Shown here: one piece after another, positions 27,601 to 33,403 of the stretch
Numbering within the stretch: position 1 is the stretch's first letter
Layout of the letters: each line of letters opens with the position of its first letter
Source: Glandiceps talaboti
Lineage: Eukaryota; Hemichordata; Enteropneusta; Spengelidae
DNA: 64,000 nt
NCBI RefSeq assembly: GCF_964340395.1
Contig: NC_135550.1
Span: 11,510,408 to 11,574,407 of the forward strand
Direction of reading: 5' to 3'
Notes under the pieces: generated by a model
What the model was told of the DNA's origin: nothing
What the model saw: the letters and a program-made list of their open reading frames with translations, nothing else
Databases searched by the model: none
Program-made: the position numbers and the translations under genes

Positions 27601-30600
27601 TCATTTACAATTTACATCTTTGTACATTTTGCCAATGATGTTTTTGAGGATTACTAGATTCTTTATACTCTGGAAAGTATCTTGATCTTTCTATTATAGT
27701 CACGTTTATTCAAACTTAAAGGGACACAAGCTGAATGGAACTTCATAGTTTTTGGGACAAGATTCATGCTGCATATTTAAAAGTCACTCATATAGTATTA
27801 TATTTACTGAAACATACTTTAACCATAACTTACAATTGCCTGAACTCAAACCTAGTATTAAGATGTTACATACAAACAATCAAATGACGTAATTTTGCAT
27901 AGGTATCAAAAAATGTGGAGGAATCCATACTAGAAAGTCTACTGTTCTAACAATGCCAGGAGACAACTATAATGTATTAGAAGGCATGCATTGACATTAA
28001 TATTAATAGTATAATAATTTAATTAAGGTTTTTTGTAAATATTTTCACTGGAGTTAAAAGTTCATAAACACAACTTGTACCACTCAAATATTTCAGGCGG
28101 GTGCATTGGTGCATGTATACACAGATGGCTCAGTGCTTTTGGTACATGGAGGAACAGAAATGGGACAAGGTTTGCATACCAAGATGATTCAGGTTGCCAG
28201 CAGAGCACTGAAGATTCCTACTAGTAAAATATATATTAGTGAGACTAGTACAAATACTGTACCAAACACGTCACCCACTGCTGCTAGTGCCTCGTCAGAT
28301 TTGAATGGAGAGGCAGTAAAGGTAACTTAACCTTTAGTATTAGTCGGAATGCTTTTGTGTTTTTTTGATAGGTAGGTGAGAAATTGTGCAATGCAAGATG
28401 ATCATATTTGGTGTGCAAAATCCATTGCATTTTCCAAATGTTACCACATAATGCTTGATAAATTGGTATAATATTGACTATTTTATGAGGATGCCCCTGG
28501 ATTTGTATTAAAGGAGTGCAAGCAATTCAAAGCAGGAACAAGAAACTATAGCAATCAAGTCCATGCCCATAGCACCAGCGGAATGCTTAACTAGGGAGTT
28601 ACATGTTGAATATAAACTCCGACTATTGCAATGACTAAGTGGCTTTCATACAGTGAAGTCAGTTGTGCTGCAATGTCAGTAGCTCTATTTTTCATAACAT
28701 GTATGTCGACAGGATACGTATATATACACCATGACTATTTGAAAAGCTGAACTAGTTGCAATGAGTGTTTTTGTCCTTTTAGCACTCAAAGTATTTTGGC
28801 ACAAACACTGTTTCAGTTGAAGAAGCTAAAATGTTAAGTTTAGAACCAAATTACATATATTCTCAGAATGAATAGATATATCTTAGGCCATTAAGAAATC
28901 CCCTGTTTTTGATGTATTTTCATATACACAGAGAGCTTGCGATGTCATCCTGGAGAGATTGGAACCTGTTATGTCAGCAAATCCTAAAGGAAGCTGGGAA
29001 GAGTGGGTAAGGTGTATTTCAATGATTTTGTTGCTAATGAATAGTTTCATTCAGAGAGTTGAACTCAAGAATTTATATTTATCGAACCTGCTAGGATGTC
29101 TGCAAATATGATTTAATTCTTTCTTTTGCCAAGTCAACAAGTTTTCATAATAACAGATATTACATACTAAAGCTATGAATTATCTACAATTTGTTACATC
29201 TAGAATTAAAAGTCCTTCATTATTATACTGTAAAACAAGACAAAACCGTCACCCACAGAAACATCAAAATATGAAATATGTACAATAAAAAATTAAAAAG
29301 GAATTAATAACATTCATGGGAAAAGTCATTACCAATACTATCTAATCATATTTGGCCATCTACCAATAGGACGAAAGCAATTGCAAGTAGCTTTTAACAT
29401 AACATGAATTTTGATTGATTACAGAATTAAAGGAGTATACAATCATTGACAATAATTAATCATCTGTTTATTTCAGGTACAAGCTGCCCACATGGACAGA
29501 GTTAGCCTATCAACAACAGGATTTTACAAGTGAGTCATTAATTGTCAGTTGAACACTAGATATACTAACTAAGGCAAAAAATTTAAAAAAAACCACACTG
29601 TTTGATTCCAATAACATGACTTGAGAAAGTAGGGCAGGTAGGTCGGGATTTTATTTTGCTTTTTTGTTGTTGAGAAATTGCTTCAACACTAAGACAAGAT
29701 ACTTGTTGGTTGCAATACTTCATTGATGATTTGATGAGGTGGAAAAGAAATAAATGAAGACAATTATATGTGAAGTAGACGAACACAATAATGCAGACTG
29801 TACTGTTCACTTACCTTCTTAAAAGACCTGGTTTCTCTGGAATGAGATTATCAAAAATTGACCAGAGATACTTTGACAAAAAATAAAATTACATTGAAAT
29901 AGAAGTAAATTCTACCTTTTTGAATGTTAACAACAGGTAACAGGTAACAACATTCCAAGTACCTGAAGTGAAGGTTGAGAGTTTGAAATGTGAAAGCCGT
30001 CTTTAGAGGGCAATGTCCAGATAGTTATAAAGTATGTCCTGTTTTTGCTTCCATAGGACTCCTGATATTGACTACAGTTGGGAAACCAACTCAGGCAACC
30101 CATTCAACTATTTTACTGTTGGTGTAGGTTGTTCAGAAGTAGAGATTGATTGTCTAACTGGTGATCACCATGTCATACGTACTGACATTGTCATGGATCT
30201 TGGTCAAAGCTTAAATCCTGCTATCGACATCGGACAGGTATGTTTAAAACTTACCTTTGAATTGAGGTATAGAGGGTGATATTAGAAATGTACCTTTGCA
30301 GTGGATGTTTTTTTGTTGGCAATTTTCGTACAGAGTATTAAATGTTATTTTCACTCTACAGTTTAACCCAAAGACGAATGTCATACTACAAGGATTTAAA
30401 AATATGTGAAATCAATAGTCTAAATTGCAATGAGAGTGCACATCCTAAATGTTATAACAGATGATAATTTGGCCATTGTTGCATGATATGCAGCATATCC
30501 TCTATATTGTTCCTGTATTGTCTCTATTTTTGTTATTCAGATTGAAGGTGCATACATGCAAGGTTATGGCTTGTTTACAATTGAGGATCATCGTTGGTCT

Positions 30601-33167
30601 CCAAATGGTGTTTTACTGACTAGAGGTCCAGGCATGTATAAAATACCTGGCTTTGGAGATGTTCCTACAGAGTTTAATGTCTCTCTTCTCAGTAACTGTC
30701 CAAATGAACGAGCTATCTATTCATCCAAGGTGAGTATCTTTCAGTTGATACCTTCAATCAAACTCTTTGTGCATGGAATGAAAACCCACAGGTATAAGAC
30801 AGTGAAATCTTACATGTACATGTAGTTTGTGTGTACACTCATATGTGCATACCACTATTAAATTAATAAGTAGATCACCATCTTTAATTTATACAACTAT
30901 AGATTCTTTACTTTTGTCCTAAGTAAATTAAAGTAATTAAGTATGTATAGTAAGTATGACCAAGAAAGTAAGTCTCAAAATGCTGTTACTATTTTGTCAA
31001 TACTAAGATGGTTTTTATTACAATGAAGACAGTACTGTAAGCATAAGTTACCAAGTCCTCAGTACACTTATGCTATTTTCAATATATTGCTATCAAAGAC
31101 AAATTCTCAGGGTAACTTTATAAGATTTGTTTCAACATGAGTGTTGTCCATGTCATTTTAAATTGAAAAGTATGCTAGCCTAGCGTAATCATATGAGACT
31201 GGATAAGCCCACAATATGCAAATATGCTGGTTATCCATTTTGTTGTCATTTTCAAAAGAAGTGTCACAAGAGGGCACCCAAGACAAGGGAAAATGAGAGC
31301 TAAAATCAACATGAAGCAATAAAAAAATGTGACTAAAACAATTAAGATCGTGAAATTACTTGATTTGAAGCAATTTTGCTAGAAGGATTTTTGAACTGGT
31401 TGAGAATGTCAACGATTTTGCCTTGAAACACAGGGGGAAATGATGATTTTTTTTCAAAGGAAATGATAGTGTAACTATCATAGTTGGTCTAAAGGCTGCC
31501 CCTGAACAGTGCTCCTAGTGGTCAAAGTATACAACCTTTTGTCTTTCTTCGAATTTGAATATGGCATATTCAGCAAATACCAGTCAATCAGTTAAATGTG
31601 TATCACTATATTCTCAACTGTTTTTGCTGAATCAGAAACCTTCCAGGTTTTACACAGATGCCATCACCTACAACTTAGTAAACTTTACTACCATTTATAA
31701 GTTTCAAGTACCTATTTTGTTTATCCTACAGGCTGTTGGAGAACCACCTCTCTTCTTGGCTTCTGCAGTATTCTTTGCCATTAAGGATGCTATCACATCA
31801 GCAAGAGCAGATGCAGGAATAATGGGAATATTCCAACTTGACAGTCCAGCCACTTCAGAAAGAATCCGCATGGCATGTCAGGACCAGTTCACAGAAAAGG
31901 TAAGGCATGGACTTTCTTTAAATTTAGGACTAAGTCGTGGAACCCAGGTAATGGAAGTGCCAATCGAAATTTTTATAGTTTCTGTCACATTGAATGACTA
32001 TTTTGGGAATGTGGCACTTGAAAAATATTTTCTGACGGTATATTTGACTACTTTCCACCCTTTGATAAGAACACAAAATTATGAAAATGAGAAAGGTTGA
32101 TTAAATATCAACTCATGGCATCTTGGTAAACTACATTGCAAATGAGTAATGCATATTTTTGGTCGAATAAAACGTGTAGTTCAGTAAAAGGAAAATCTCT
32201 GTGTTGAAACTATATATGCTAGATTTGGCATTTTGCAGACATTGATTTATTCCATGCTCATGTTGCTTCTGCAGTAGCATATTATACTACTGAGCATAGC
32301 TTGATGTTGAGTATATAGATTTGTCAAACTACAGTAAAATGAATTATACTTGGATAATTGTTGTTAGTTGTTATTTAGTTATTGTATGTACAATAACAAA
32401 CAGTTTACAAATTTTGCAAATTGTTGAGTTACAAACAAGGGCTTGATATTATGTTCTTTCACATTGTAATTCCAAGTAGAAAAAACATAGTAGAGTTATT
32501 TTATCAAATAAAATTCCTAGCTAATTTTCATCAACATAGCCACTTTAATGGATGTTGTGGTCTCTCTCAGGAGAAATAAGGTATACGTGTTCAGTTCAGC
32601 TGGCCTACCCAACGTAATTTTAATAACTATCCATCATTTTACCAATTAGTTGGTAGTAGTAGTATGGTCTTTTATTATGTACATGATCATCTAAAGCCAT
32701 CTGCCCAAAATACAAATGTAGTTGCTAAAATGTTAAAGACTGGATATACATACGAATGAATTAAGTGGAAATCTTATACACATGAAATTATAATAAATGT
32801 CCGTAAATCTCTATGTGATTTCATTGCATGAAATGTAAATGTATCACGACATTGAAGAATATGTACATCATCTAATGAAAGTAAATTGATGAAATTATCA
32901 GTAGTTGAAGGTTTAAAATAAAATCTTGGTAAATACTTTGTTCTCACAGCATTAAAAAAGGAACAAACTAATGGGTCACTGATTAGTTGGTAAAGCTAGA
33001 TATACAAAAAACAGCAGCAGTTTACCCATATATAATCCACAAATTTGTCAGACTTGCAGTTGTAGTTGAGCCATATGCACTTTGAAAGAACCATTCTCTG
33101 TATTTTTCTATTGTAGTTTCCTGCTGCTAAACCAGGTACATTTATGCCATGGTTTGTACGAATTTAA
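1888..33167 (+). CDS. XDH: Xanthine dehydrogenase, copy A (24 exons in window, 5' end outside)
   Basis: XDH is a cytosolic molybdo-flavoenzyme that oxidises hypoxanthine to xanthine and xanthine to urate. The exons listed below join in frame to about 1067 codons, matching human XDH from about residue 265 to the C-terminus; the 2Fe-2S domains and the start of the FAD domain lie left of the window. Visible in order: FAD domain with RWFAG, VGGNI and RREDDIA; molybdenum domain with [20 protein letters not shown] (Glu802), EDLSHA (Leu873), ERALFH (Arg880), [10 protein letters not shown] (Phe914), GISFT (Phe1009, Thr1010), SPTAAS (Ala1078/Ala1079) and AVGEPPL (Glu1261), all in bovine numbering. The purine-binding set is complete. 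No stop or frameshift was seen, and all splice sites are GT-AG. Bovine Cys992 is Arg here. Substrate is inferred from these residues, not shown. Confidence 0.95.
2100..2990. repeat. Minisatellite-bearing dispersed element, copy 1
   Basis: A unique-looking leader (GGGCTGAAATTTAATGGG) is followed by five or six units of roughly 110 bases containing TAGCAACAAGACCACGCCCA. It ends with TACAGTTGTGCTACAATGCC. The same leader, units and end occur at 21265-22350. It follows exon 1 closely and may be truncated at its left end. Confidence 0.7.
3403..3479 (+). CDS. XDH: XDH copy A, window exon 2 (FAD domain)
   Basis: Encodes [13 protein letters not shown], the FAD-domain segment containing the conserved RWFAG. 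The acceptor is TTTCAG and the donor GTATGT. Confidence 0.9.
3985..4115. repeat. Dispersed repeat, partner at 55460-55590
   Basis: The block with TAGGTGCATCATAAAAATGA and CACCATAACTTCCACTCCAT reappears as a reverse complement in copy B's intron at 55460-55590. That intron is not the matching one, so this is an interspersed repeat. Confidence 0.5.
4710..5090. repeat. Dispersed repeat with TTTGGCCACTAGGAGTGCTG
   Basis: Aligns with 16690-17090 over about 380 bases (shared GTTGAGTATTGT, TTTCTGTGTTGTT, TTACACACAT), and in reverse with 61250-61590. The open frames over it are chance. Confidence 0.6.
5250..5343 (+). CDS. XDH: XDH copy A, window exon 3 (FAD-binding loop)
   Basis: Encodes [16 protein letters not shown], the FAD-contacting loop conserved in this family. 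Starts in phase 0, and the donor is GTAAGT. Confidence 0.93.
5690..5970. mobile_element. Partial copy of the MITE at 57839-58288
   Basis: Shares AAGAGAACCACCAAACAATA, CTGAAGTACTGTA and GCGCCGAGTTCACTA...GATTTTAAT with the complete element in copy B. Its left end is missing. Confidence 0.65.
6038..6147 (+). CDS. XDH: XDH copy A, window exon 4 (FAD domain)
   Basis: Encodes [19 protein letters not shown]. The junction with exon 3 rebuilds an Asn codon, and the donor is GTATGT. Confidence 0.92.
6258..6442 (+). CDS. XDH: XDH copy A, window exon 5 (flavin/NAD loop)
   Basis: Encodes [12 protein letters not shown] and GMRVLF, the loop near the flavin linked to NAD+ use in XDH. The acidic residues are intact, consistent with a dehydrogenase. 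Confidence 0.93.
6655..7368. mobile_element. Foldback element, about 710 bp, in intron 5
   Basis: Long inverted arms (about 260 bases each) start CACAGGGATCAGTGAGCATG on the left and end with the matching complement CATGCTCGCTGACCCCTGTG on the right. The arms contain TTTTTGTGGTGAAATAAAA and TTATTGGCTAATAAAGACA. A shorter copy is at 53360-53750. Confidence 0.75.
7642..8156. mobile_element. 515-bp TIR transposon with 9-bp target duplication
   Basis: Ends TAGTCTTGCTGCTAG and CTAGCTGATAGACTA form imperfect 15-bp inverted repeats. The 9-base target ACATTCAAG is repeated on both sides (7633-7641, 8157-8165). A 161-bp relative at 62515-62675 has the same ends. Nine-base duplications suggest a Mutator- or Merlin-like transposase acting in trans. 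Confidence 0.8.
7728..8071. mobile_element. 344-bp element nested in the 515-bp transposon
   Basis: Bounded by TCTAGCGAATGTCAT and its exact complement ATGACATTCGCTAGA. Removing it, plus a short flanking duplication, leaves nearly the 161-bp relative found at 62515-62675. Confidence 0.65.
8190..8275. repeat. Three-unit tandem repeat
   Basis: About 31-base units around GGACTTTTCATGCAAAGGAC. The rest of this intron up to 9037 shows no recognisable feature. Confidence 0.6.
9038..9203 (+). CDS. XDH: XDH copy A, window exon 6 (end of FAD domain)
   Basis: Encodes [20 protein letters not shown], the well-conserved end of the FAD domain. The intron before it (6443-9037) carries two transposons. Confidence 0.93.
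9837..9923 (+). CDS. XDH: XDH copy A, window exon 7 (linker)
   Basis: 29 codons of the poorly conserved linker between FAD and molybdenum domains. No Cys occupies the place of mammalian Cys535. Called from frame, splice sites and position. Confidence 0.75.
10603..10720 (+). CDS. XDH: XDH copy A, window exon 8 (start of Moco domain)
   Basis: Encodes [10 protein letters not shown] and [11 protein letters not shown], the beginning of the molybdenum domain. The following intron holds the DIRS retrotransposon. Confidence 0.92.
11082..11178 (+). repeat. DIRS left inverted terminal repeat
   Basis: 97 bases that recur as a perfect or near-perfect reverse complement at 15876-15972. Confidence 0.93.
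11138..11145 (+). promoter_or_regulatory. TATA-like box in the DIRS terminal repeat
   Basis: TATAAAAG lies within the left inverted repeat, about 100 bases before the gag ATG. The right repeat carries the same box facing inward, so both ends could fire towards each other. Promoter role inferred. Confidence 0.45.
11237..12574 (+). CDS. DIRS gag-like protein
   Basis: 445 residues from the first real ATG ([12 protein letters not shown]); the open frame begins upstream at a GTG. A Ser/Thr-rich acidic N-terminal half is followed by a segment with [17 protein letters not shown] typical of DIRS gag proteins, then a very basic Gly/Asn/Lys-rich tail ([18 protein letters not shown]) likely to bind nucleic acid. 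No zinc knuckle is visible. The end overlaps the RT frame by 194 bases. Function in particle formation is inferred from position. Confidence 0.75.
   Translation: MSGKGKSKKGKKSCKSSVSVTQPNVRRDSTPVNPDEDNNTVTNSIVSEVSETEEVLPTAIEDFPSTSSAPDSILQIATQVAQLLAQQRSDSAPGGPRTRSDQDQVDGISITHASTCGPPSCSCTPTQQAGLPSLSIGRKHKTSRVSAPIPTKQRRIVQTEYDNSGSEVSDSDKSGNSEVASSLPITVSSWNEPIFDESTSAYAQVPDYHAAVPGWNMDASTAEWFSRRADRPLSYSVVQQLKEKYTVPDQFEPYFKAQELPSSVQNLIKSSKSSYRNHDRPYYKVHQNFNLSIRPVLQALETIISPEFDPVQHVPTIREALGDAIHLMTTASYALAEVRQARLKPFFRSEYKDLLQDAKPTSQGFFGGNLVKAINDSKKSVNAFRIVSRNDNRSVKQTGNQSGYYKGGKNYQRNNYNQDNKKKYQKGSGRPQGKGNYTSSNQNKQ
12381..14606 (+). CDS. DIRS reverse transcriptase / RNase H polyprotein
   Basis: A 741-residue open frame. 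The reverse transcriptase spans about residues 125-330, with [49 protein letters not shown] and the catalytic box as FIDD near residue 266 (Phe-Ile for the usual Tyr-x). RNase H follows from about residue 430: [28 protein letters not shown] and NTLADHQSR, supplying the acidic residues. The last part ([19 protein letters not shown], then [18 protein letters not shown]) matches the post-RNase H region of metazoan DIRS elements, sometimes described as methyltransferase-like. The start codon in use is uncertain, because the ATG at 12381 lies inside gag; frameshift or re-initiation is possible. Confidence 0.88.
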   Translation: MLFVSFPEMTTGQSNKPETSLDITRVEKTINETTTTKTIRRSTKRAQADHKEKVITPLPTRISSELVKSSIPVAGRLQYFLNTWKTITQNTWISKVIQGYKLQLTSTPVQSIQPITNPTSSKQYQIIQTEIENLLHKQAIVPVKHQPGQFVSRIFTVPKPSGDYRVIIDLKELNRHIKKISFKMESHPVIEQLLSQGYFMTSIDLTDAYFMIPIHADHQKYLCFQWIDQRYQYTCLPFGLTSAPRLFTKVMKIPLAHARSRGILCSSFIDDIINVAETRELCQRNNNYLLGLFQRLGFIPNLKKSHLIPTQVLTHLGRTYNTELMTVSLPQDKLQTIIGFATHLLNRQSVSLRQLARMLGLIENARGSMAIAACHYRSLQRQLVHKVFPEVSWEIPILLSKESKSDLQWWINQASTHNGRLIHPPPPDLTIQADASLSGWGAVCGHQATQGRWTLQEKELHINILEIKAALLSIQTFVQNRSDLSVTVQLDNTSAVAYLNHQGGVRSRELCAVALQVWQLCETQNITLAVEYLPGIDNTLADHQSRIFTDQHDFQLKPDLFRQVCSRFHLPEIDLFASRNTAQLPLYVSWKLDPKAFAVDAFSLSWAEKELYMFPPHLLILKCLRKIQQDRARTLFVAPVWKTKPWYPMLLQLTSNYPVLLPDCTDLLREPHTGNQPKFSLTPLAVWQLSGHTTEVLDFHSRLQRSSSRQSASRLLDSTTASGSASLAGVYNRIPIPFHVL
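14300..15460 (+). CDS. DIRS tyrosine recombinase
   Basis: 386 residues from the in-frame ATG at 14300; the open frame runs further upstream, but that part only shadows the RT frame. An N-terminal SAM-like DNA-binding part ([31 protein letters not shown]) is followed by the catalytic domain with Arg in SSDRGQTL, the HxxR box in HSTRGAA, and [15 protein letters not shown] with the late Trp and the nucleophilic Tyr. The set R-HxxR-W-Y is complete. Such enzymes integrate the circular DIRS DNA. It overlaps the end of the RT frame in another reading frame, the usual DIRS arrangement. Confidence 0.9.
   Translation: MENETVVSNVTTVNQQLPGTSARLHRLTQGTTHRESTQVQFDSSSRLATLRSHYRGLGLSQQATEILIKAICIKTSRLYDSKWKRFASWCVQQNTNPVSCPVIQVVEFLTGLFNRHRLAYSTLNGYRSAISSVHLHINNEPVGSHPLITRLFKGFFRVRPPLPRYPTTWSVAKVLHYLKSLHPARSLSLKQLTLKTATLIALTSSDRGQTLSYLDLRYCNISDRECTFVIPSLTKTSTVTRPSRVVKCPSFGDKALDVKYYVSTYIWRTTKLRDYVVTMGKTRPSRLFISFVKPFNEVTSQTIARWIKTTLARAGIDTNKFRAHSTRGAATSAAIRQGATTAQILQLGDWTSESTFTRFYRRHTDSSETGRLILRAVQETDNSTHQ
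15481..15580 (+). repeat. DIRS internal complementary region
   Basis: Bases 15481-15516 are the reverse complement of the left outer end (11061-11096). Bases 15517-15580 are the reverse complement of the right outer end up to 16026. The two meet at 15516/15517, which defines the element's ends. Confidence 0.92.
15876..15972 (-). repeat. DIRS right inverted terminal repeat
   Basis: Reverse complement of 11082-11178. The 295 bases between it and the internal complementary region show no convincing coding sequence. Confidence 0.93.
16482..16533 (+). CDS. XDH: XDH copy A, window exon 9
   Basis: Encodes [17 protein letters not shown]. This 52-base exon follows the DIRS-bearing intron; its copy B counterpart is 63184-63235. 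Confidence 0.9.
16690..17090. repeat. Dispersed repeat, related to 4710-5090
   Basis: Contains TTTGGCCACTAGGAGTGCTG. It is also present at the matching intron place in copy B (61250-61590, reversed), so it is older than the duplication. Confidence 0.6.
17235..17510 (+). mobile_element. tRNA-derived SINE, old copy
   Basis: A B-box-like GAGTTCGAACCC follows an eroded tRNA-like head. The body has TTCAGTTTGACCCTGTCAAA and TTTTCCCCCTGAGTATTCC. The same SINE sits at the matching place in copy B (60985-61190, reversed). Confidence 0.65.
17654..17783 (+). CDS. XDH: XDH copy A, window exon 10
   Basis: Encodes [23 protein letters not shown] and EEVFATDK. It is one codon longer than its copy B counterpart. 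Confidence 0.9.
18351..18470 (+). CDS. XDH: XDH copy A, window exon 11
   Basis: Encodes [17 protein letters not shown] and [10 protein letters not shown], the conserved VGxxIGAIVAD segment. The downstream intron starts with a (TG)n microsatellite. Confidence 0.93.
18534..18745. repeat. (TG)n microsatellite with ATGT-rich flank
   Basis: About 32 TG units, then degenerate ATGTATG-type repeats. The paralogous intron of copy B has (CA)n and (CATA)n in the mirrored place (59819-59980). Confidence 0.9.
18900..19124 (+). CDS. XDH: XDH copy A, window exon 12
   Basis: Encodes [17 protein letters not shown], containing the Gln that contacts the molybdenum oxo group (bovine Gln767). Confidence 0.94.
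19393..19862. mobile_element. Foldback element, about 470 bp
   Basis: Inverted arms share GAATATTTGAGAATCT, GACTAGTGTGTTTTATTT and ATCAGCTAATTCACTAG. A partly deleted version lies in the matching copy B intron (58690-58870), so the element predates the duplication. Confidence 0.7.
19951..20092. mobile_element. 142-bp palindromic element
   Basis: Ends AACAATAATGTACG(C)CCTCCCAG and its complement; the arms continue through CCCATGATGGAC and GCAAACTTTG. The loop is GC-rich (GGGCGAGGCGACAGCCGAGC). Confidence 0.7.
20101..20495. mobile_element. 395-bp MITE with 28-bp inverted ends
   Basis: Ends ATAG(T/C)(T)TTGCCAATTCCAGTG... and CACTGGAATTGGTAATGCTAT are inverted repeats; the inner arm is CAGTGAATTT(G). 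Absent from the matching copy B intron, so it is probably younger than the duplication. Confidence 0.7.
20860..22350. mobile_element. Minisatellite-bearing transposon, copy 2, next to exon 13
   Basis: Inverted ends share TAGCACAACTG (20863 on; reverse complement near 22320-22331). Inside are leader repeats (AAACTCAAAAACCACCTGAC, GGGCTGAAATTTAATGGG) and about seven tandem units with TAGCAACAAGACCACGCCCA. In copy B the same intron reads straight across (GACTTAATGCCATATATTTT), giving an empty site. The right end lies about 20 bases before the splice acceptor of exon 13. Confidence 0.75.
22372..22505 (+). CDS. XDH: XDH copy A, window exon 13 (substrate Glu802)
   Basis: Encodes [16 protein letters not shown]. 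The Glu in GGKETR is the equivalent of bovine Glu802, which binds the purine. The acceptor lies about 20 bases after a minisatellite-bearing insertion. Confidence 0.95.
23168..23525. mobile_element. Foldback element in intron 13
   Basis: Arms AAGGAGATTTCGT...TAGCTTGCGAATGCTGTTA and the complement (TAACAGCATTTGCAAGCTAA, CGAAATCTCCT) enclose AATAAAGATAACACA repeats. The matching copy B intron keeps one arm (57455-57560). Confidence 0.7.
23620..23794 (+). CDS. XDH: XDH copy A, window exon 14
   Basis: Encodes [22 protein letters not shown] and NTEDLSHA. The Leu in EDLSHA is bovine Leu873, in the substrate channel. Confidence 0.94.
24502..24693 (+). CDS. XDH: XDH copy A, window exon 15 (Arg880, Phe914)
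   Basis: Encodes [11 protein letters not shown] (Arg880) and [12 protein letters not shown] (Phe914). The sequence is canonical for XDH. Confidence 0.95.
24915..25262 (+). mobile_element. tRNA-derived SINE with duplicated core
   Basis: The head reads TGGCCTAGTGGTTAAACCAC (A box) and AGAGTTTGAACCCA (B box). Two tandem core units of about 70 bases follow, each with GTTCAGTGTGACnCTAT and CAGGTTTTCCCCAGGTACTC. The tail is ATAAAGATTATTATTGTTATT. It is absent from the matching copy B intron. Confidence 0.75.
25263..26234. other. Intron 15 remainder, no recognised feature
   Basis: AT-rich sequence, partly alignable to copy B intron sequence at 53054-53340 and 54100-54900. No gene or clear repeat seen. 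Confidence 0.5.
26235..26383 (+). CDS. XDH: XDH copy A, window exon 16
   Basis: Encodes [12 protein letters not shown] and [20 protein letters not shown]. The acceptor TTACAAG is followed directly by the VREI codons. Confidence 0.92.
26831..26912 (+). CDS. XDH: XDH copy A, window exon 17 (Phe1009, Thr1010)
   Basis: Encodes [20 protein letters not shown]. Phe1009 and Thr1010 are kept; the mammalian Cys992 position is Arg (ENRW instead of ENCW). Confidence 0.94.
26913..28096. other. Intron 17, mostly unremarkable
   Basis: Holds a G homopolymer near 27073-27089 and otherwise AT-rich sequence. The matching copy B intron instead carries a palindromic MITE at 51520-51700. Confidence 0.5.
28097..28321 (+). 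CDS. XDH: XDH copy A, window exon 18 (Moco binding)
   Basis: Encodes [14 protein letters not shown] and [18 protein letters not shown]. The Ala pair (bovine Ala1078/Ala1079) beside the molybdenum centre is intact. Confidence 0.95.
28530..28710. repeat. Remnant of the minisatellite element family
   Basis: Contains ATAGCAATCAAGTCCATGCCC and the end motif near AATGTCAGTAGCTCTATTTTT. The copy B counterpart is 50640-50845, so it is older than the duplication. Confidence 0.5.
28932..29006 (+). CDS. XDH: XDH copy A, window exon 19
   Basis: 25 codons encoding [13 protein letters not shown] and NPKGSWEEW. Confidence 0.92.
29477..29529 (+). CDS. XDH: XDH copy A, window exon 20
   Basis: Encodes [17 protein letters not shown]. 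The split Lys codon is completed by the next exon. The donor is GTGAGT. Confidence 0.92.
30057..30237 (+). CDS. XDH: XDH copy A, window exon 21
   Basis: Encodes [20 protein letters not shown] and [14 protein letters not shown], both strongly conserved in XDH. Confidence 0.95.
30541..30729 (+). CDS. XDH: XDH copy A, window exon 22
   Basis: Encodes [19 protein letters not shown] and [12 protein letters not shown]. Its 63 residues are identical to the copy B exon at 48269-48457. Confidence 0.95.
31732..31899 (+). CDS. XDH: XDH copy A, window exon 23 (catalytic Glu1261)
   Basis: Encodes [20 protein letters not shown]. The Glu is the catalytic base (bovine Glu1261). Confidence 0.95.
32360..32548. 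mobile_element. Eroded copy of the TTAA MITE in the last intron
   Basis: Keeps the central TTATTGTATGTACAATAACA and the right end CATAGCCACTTTAA. The last intron of copy B has a relative at 46090-46350. Confidence 0.6.
33117..33167 (+). CDS. XDH: XDH copy A, last exon with stop
   Basis: Encodes [16 protein letters not shown] then TAA, matching the family C-terminus (PWxVRx). The acceptor is CTATTGTAG. Confidence 0.9.
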   Translation, partial: FPAAKPGTFMPWFVRI

Positions 33168-33397
33168 TGCGACGTGCCATCATACCCATAAAGACAGATT
33201 CAAGTTACCAAATCACAAAGACAATAATGTGAGAATCAGAAGAAGGAGACAATGCAAAAGAAGAAAGCGCTGAAGTCTTCGATGTGGCAGTTTGACTGAC
33301 CAGAAGAGATGAACTATGCAAGATTTAAAGTATGAATACAAGTCATCGATAGCATGACAAGAAATACACTAGATCTGGAATATGAATTAAATCAACA

Positions 33398-33403
33398 AAT
33401 AAA
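33398..33403 (+). terminator. XDH: AATAAA polyadenylation signal of XDH copy A
   Basis: AATAAA lies 231 bases after the stop codon and is the first clear signal in the 3' UTR. It sits just past the point where homology to copy B fades. Confidence 0.5.

Noticed and set aside
31555-32100. 181-codon frame around XDH exon 23
   Set aside because: Only 31732-31899 is exon; the rest is intron reading through both splice sites.
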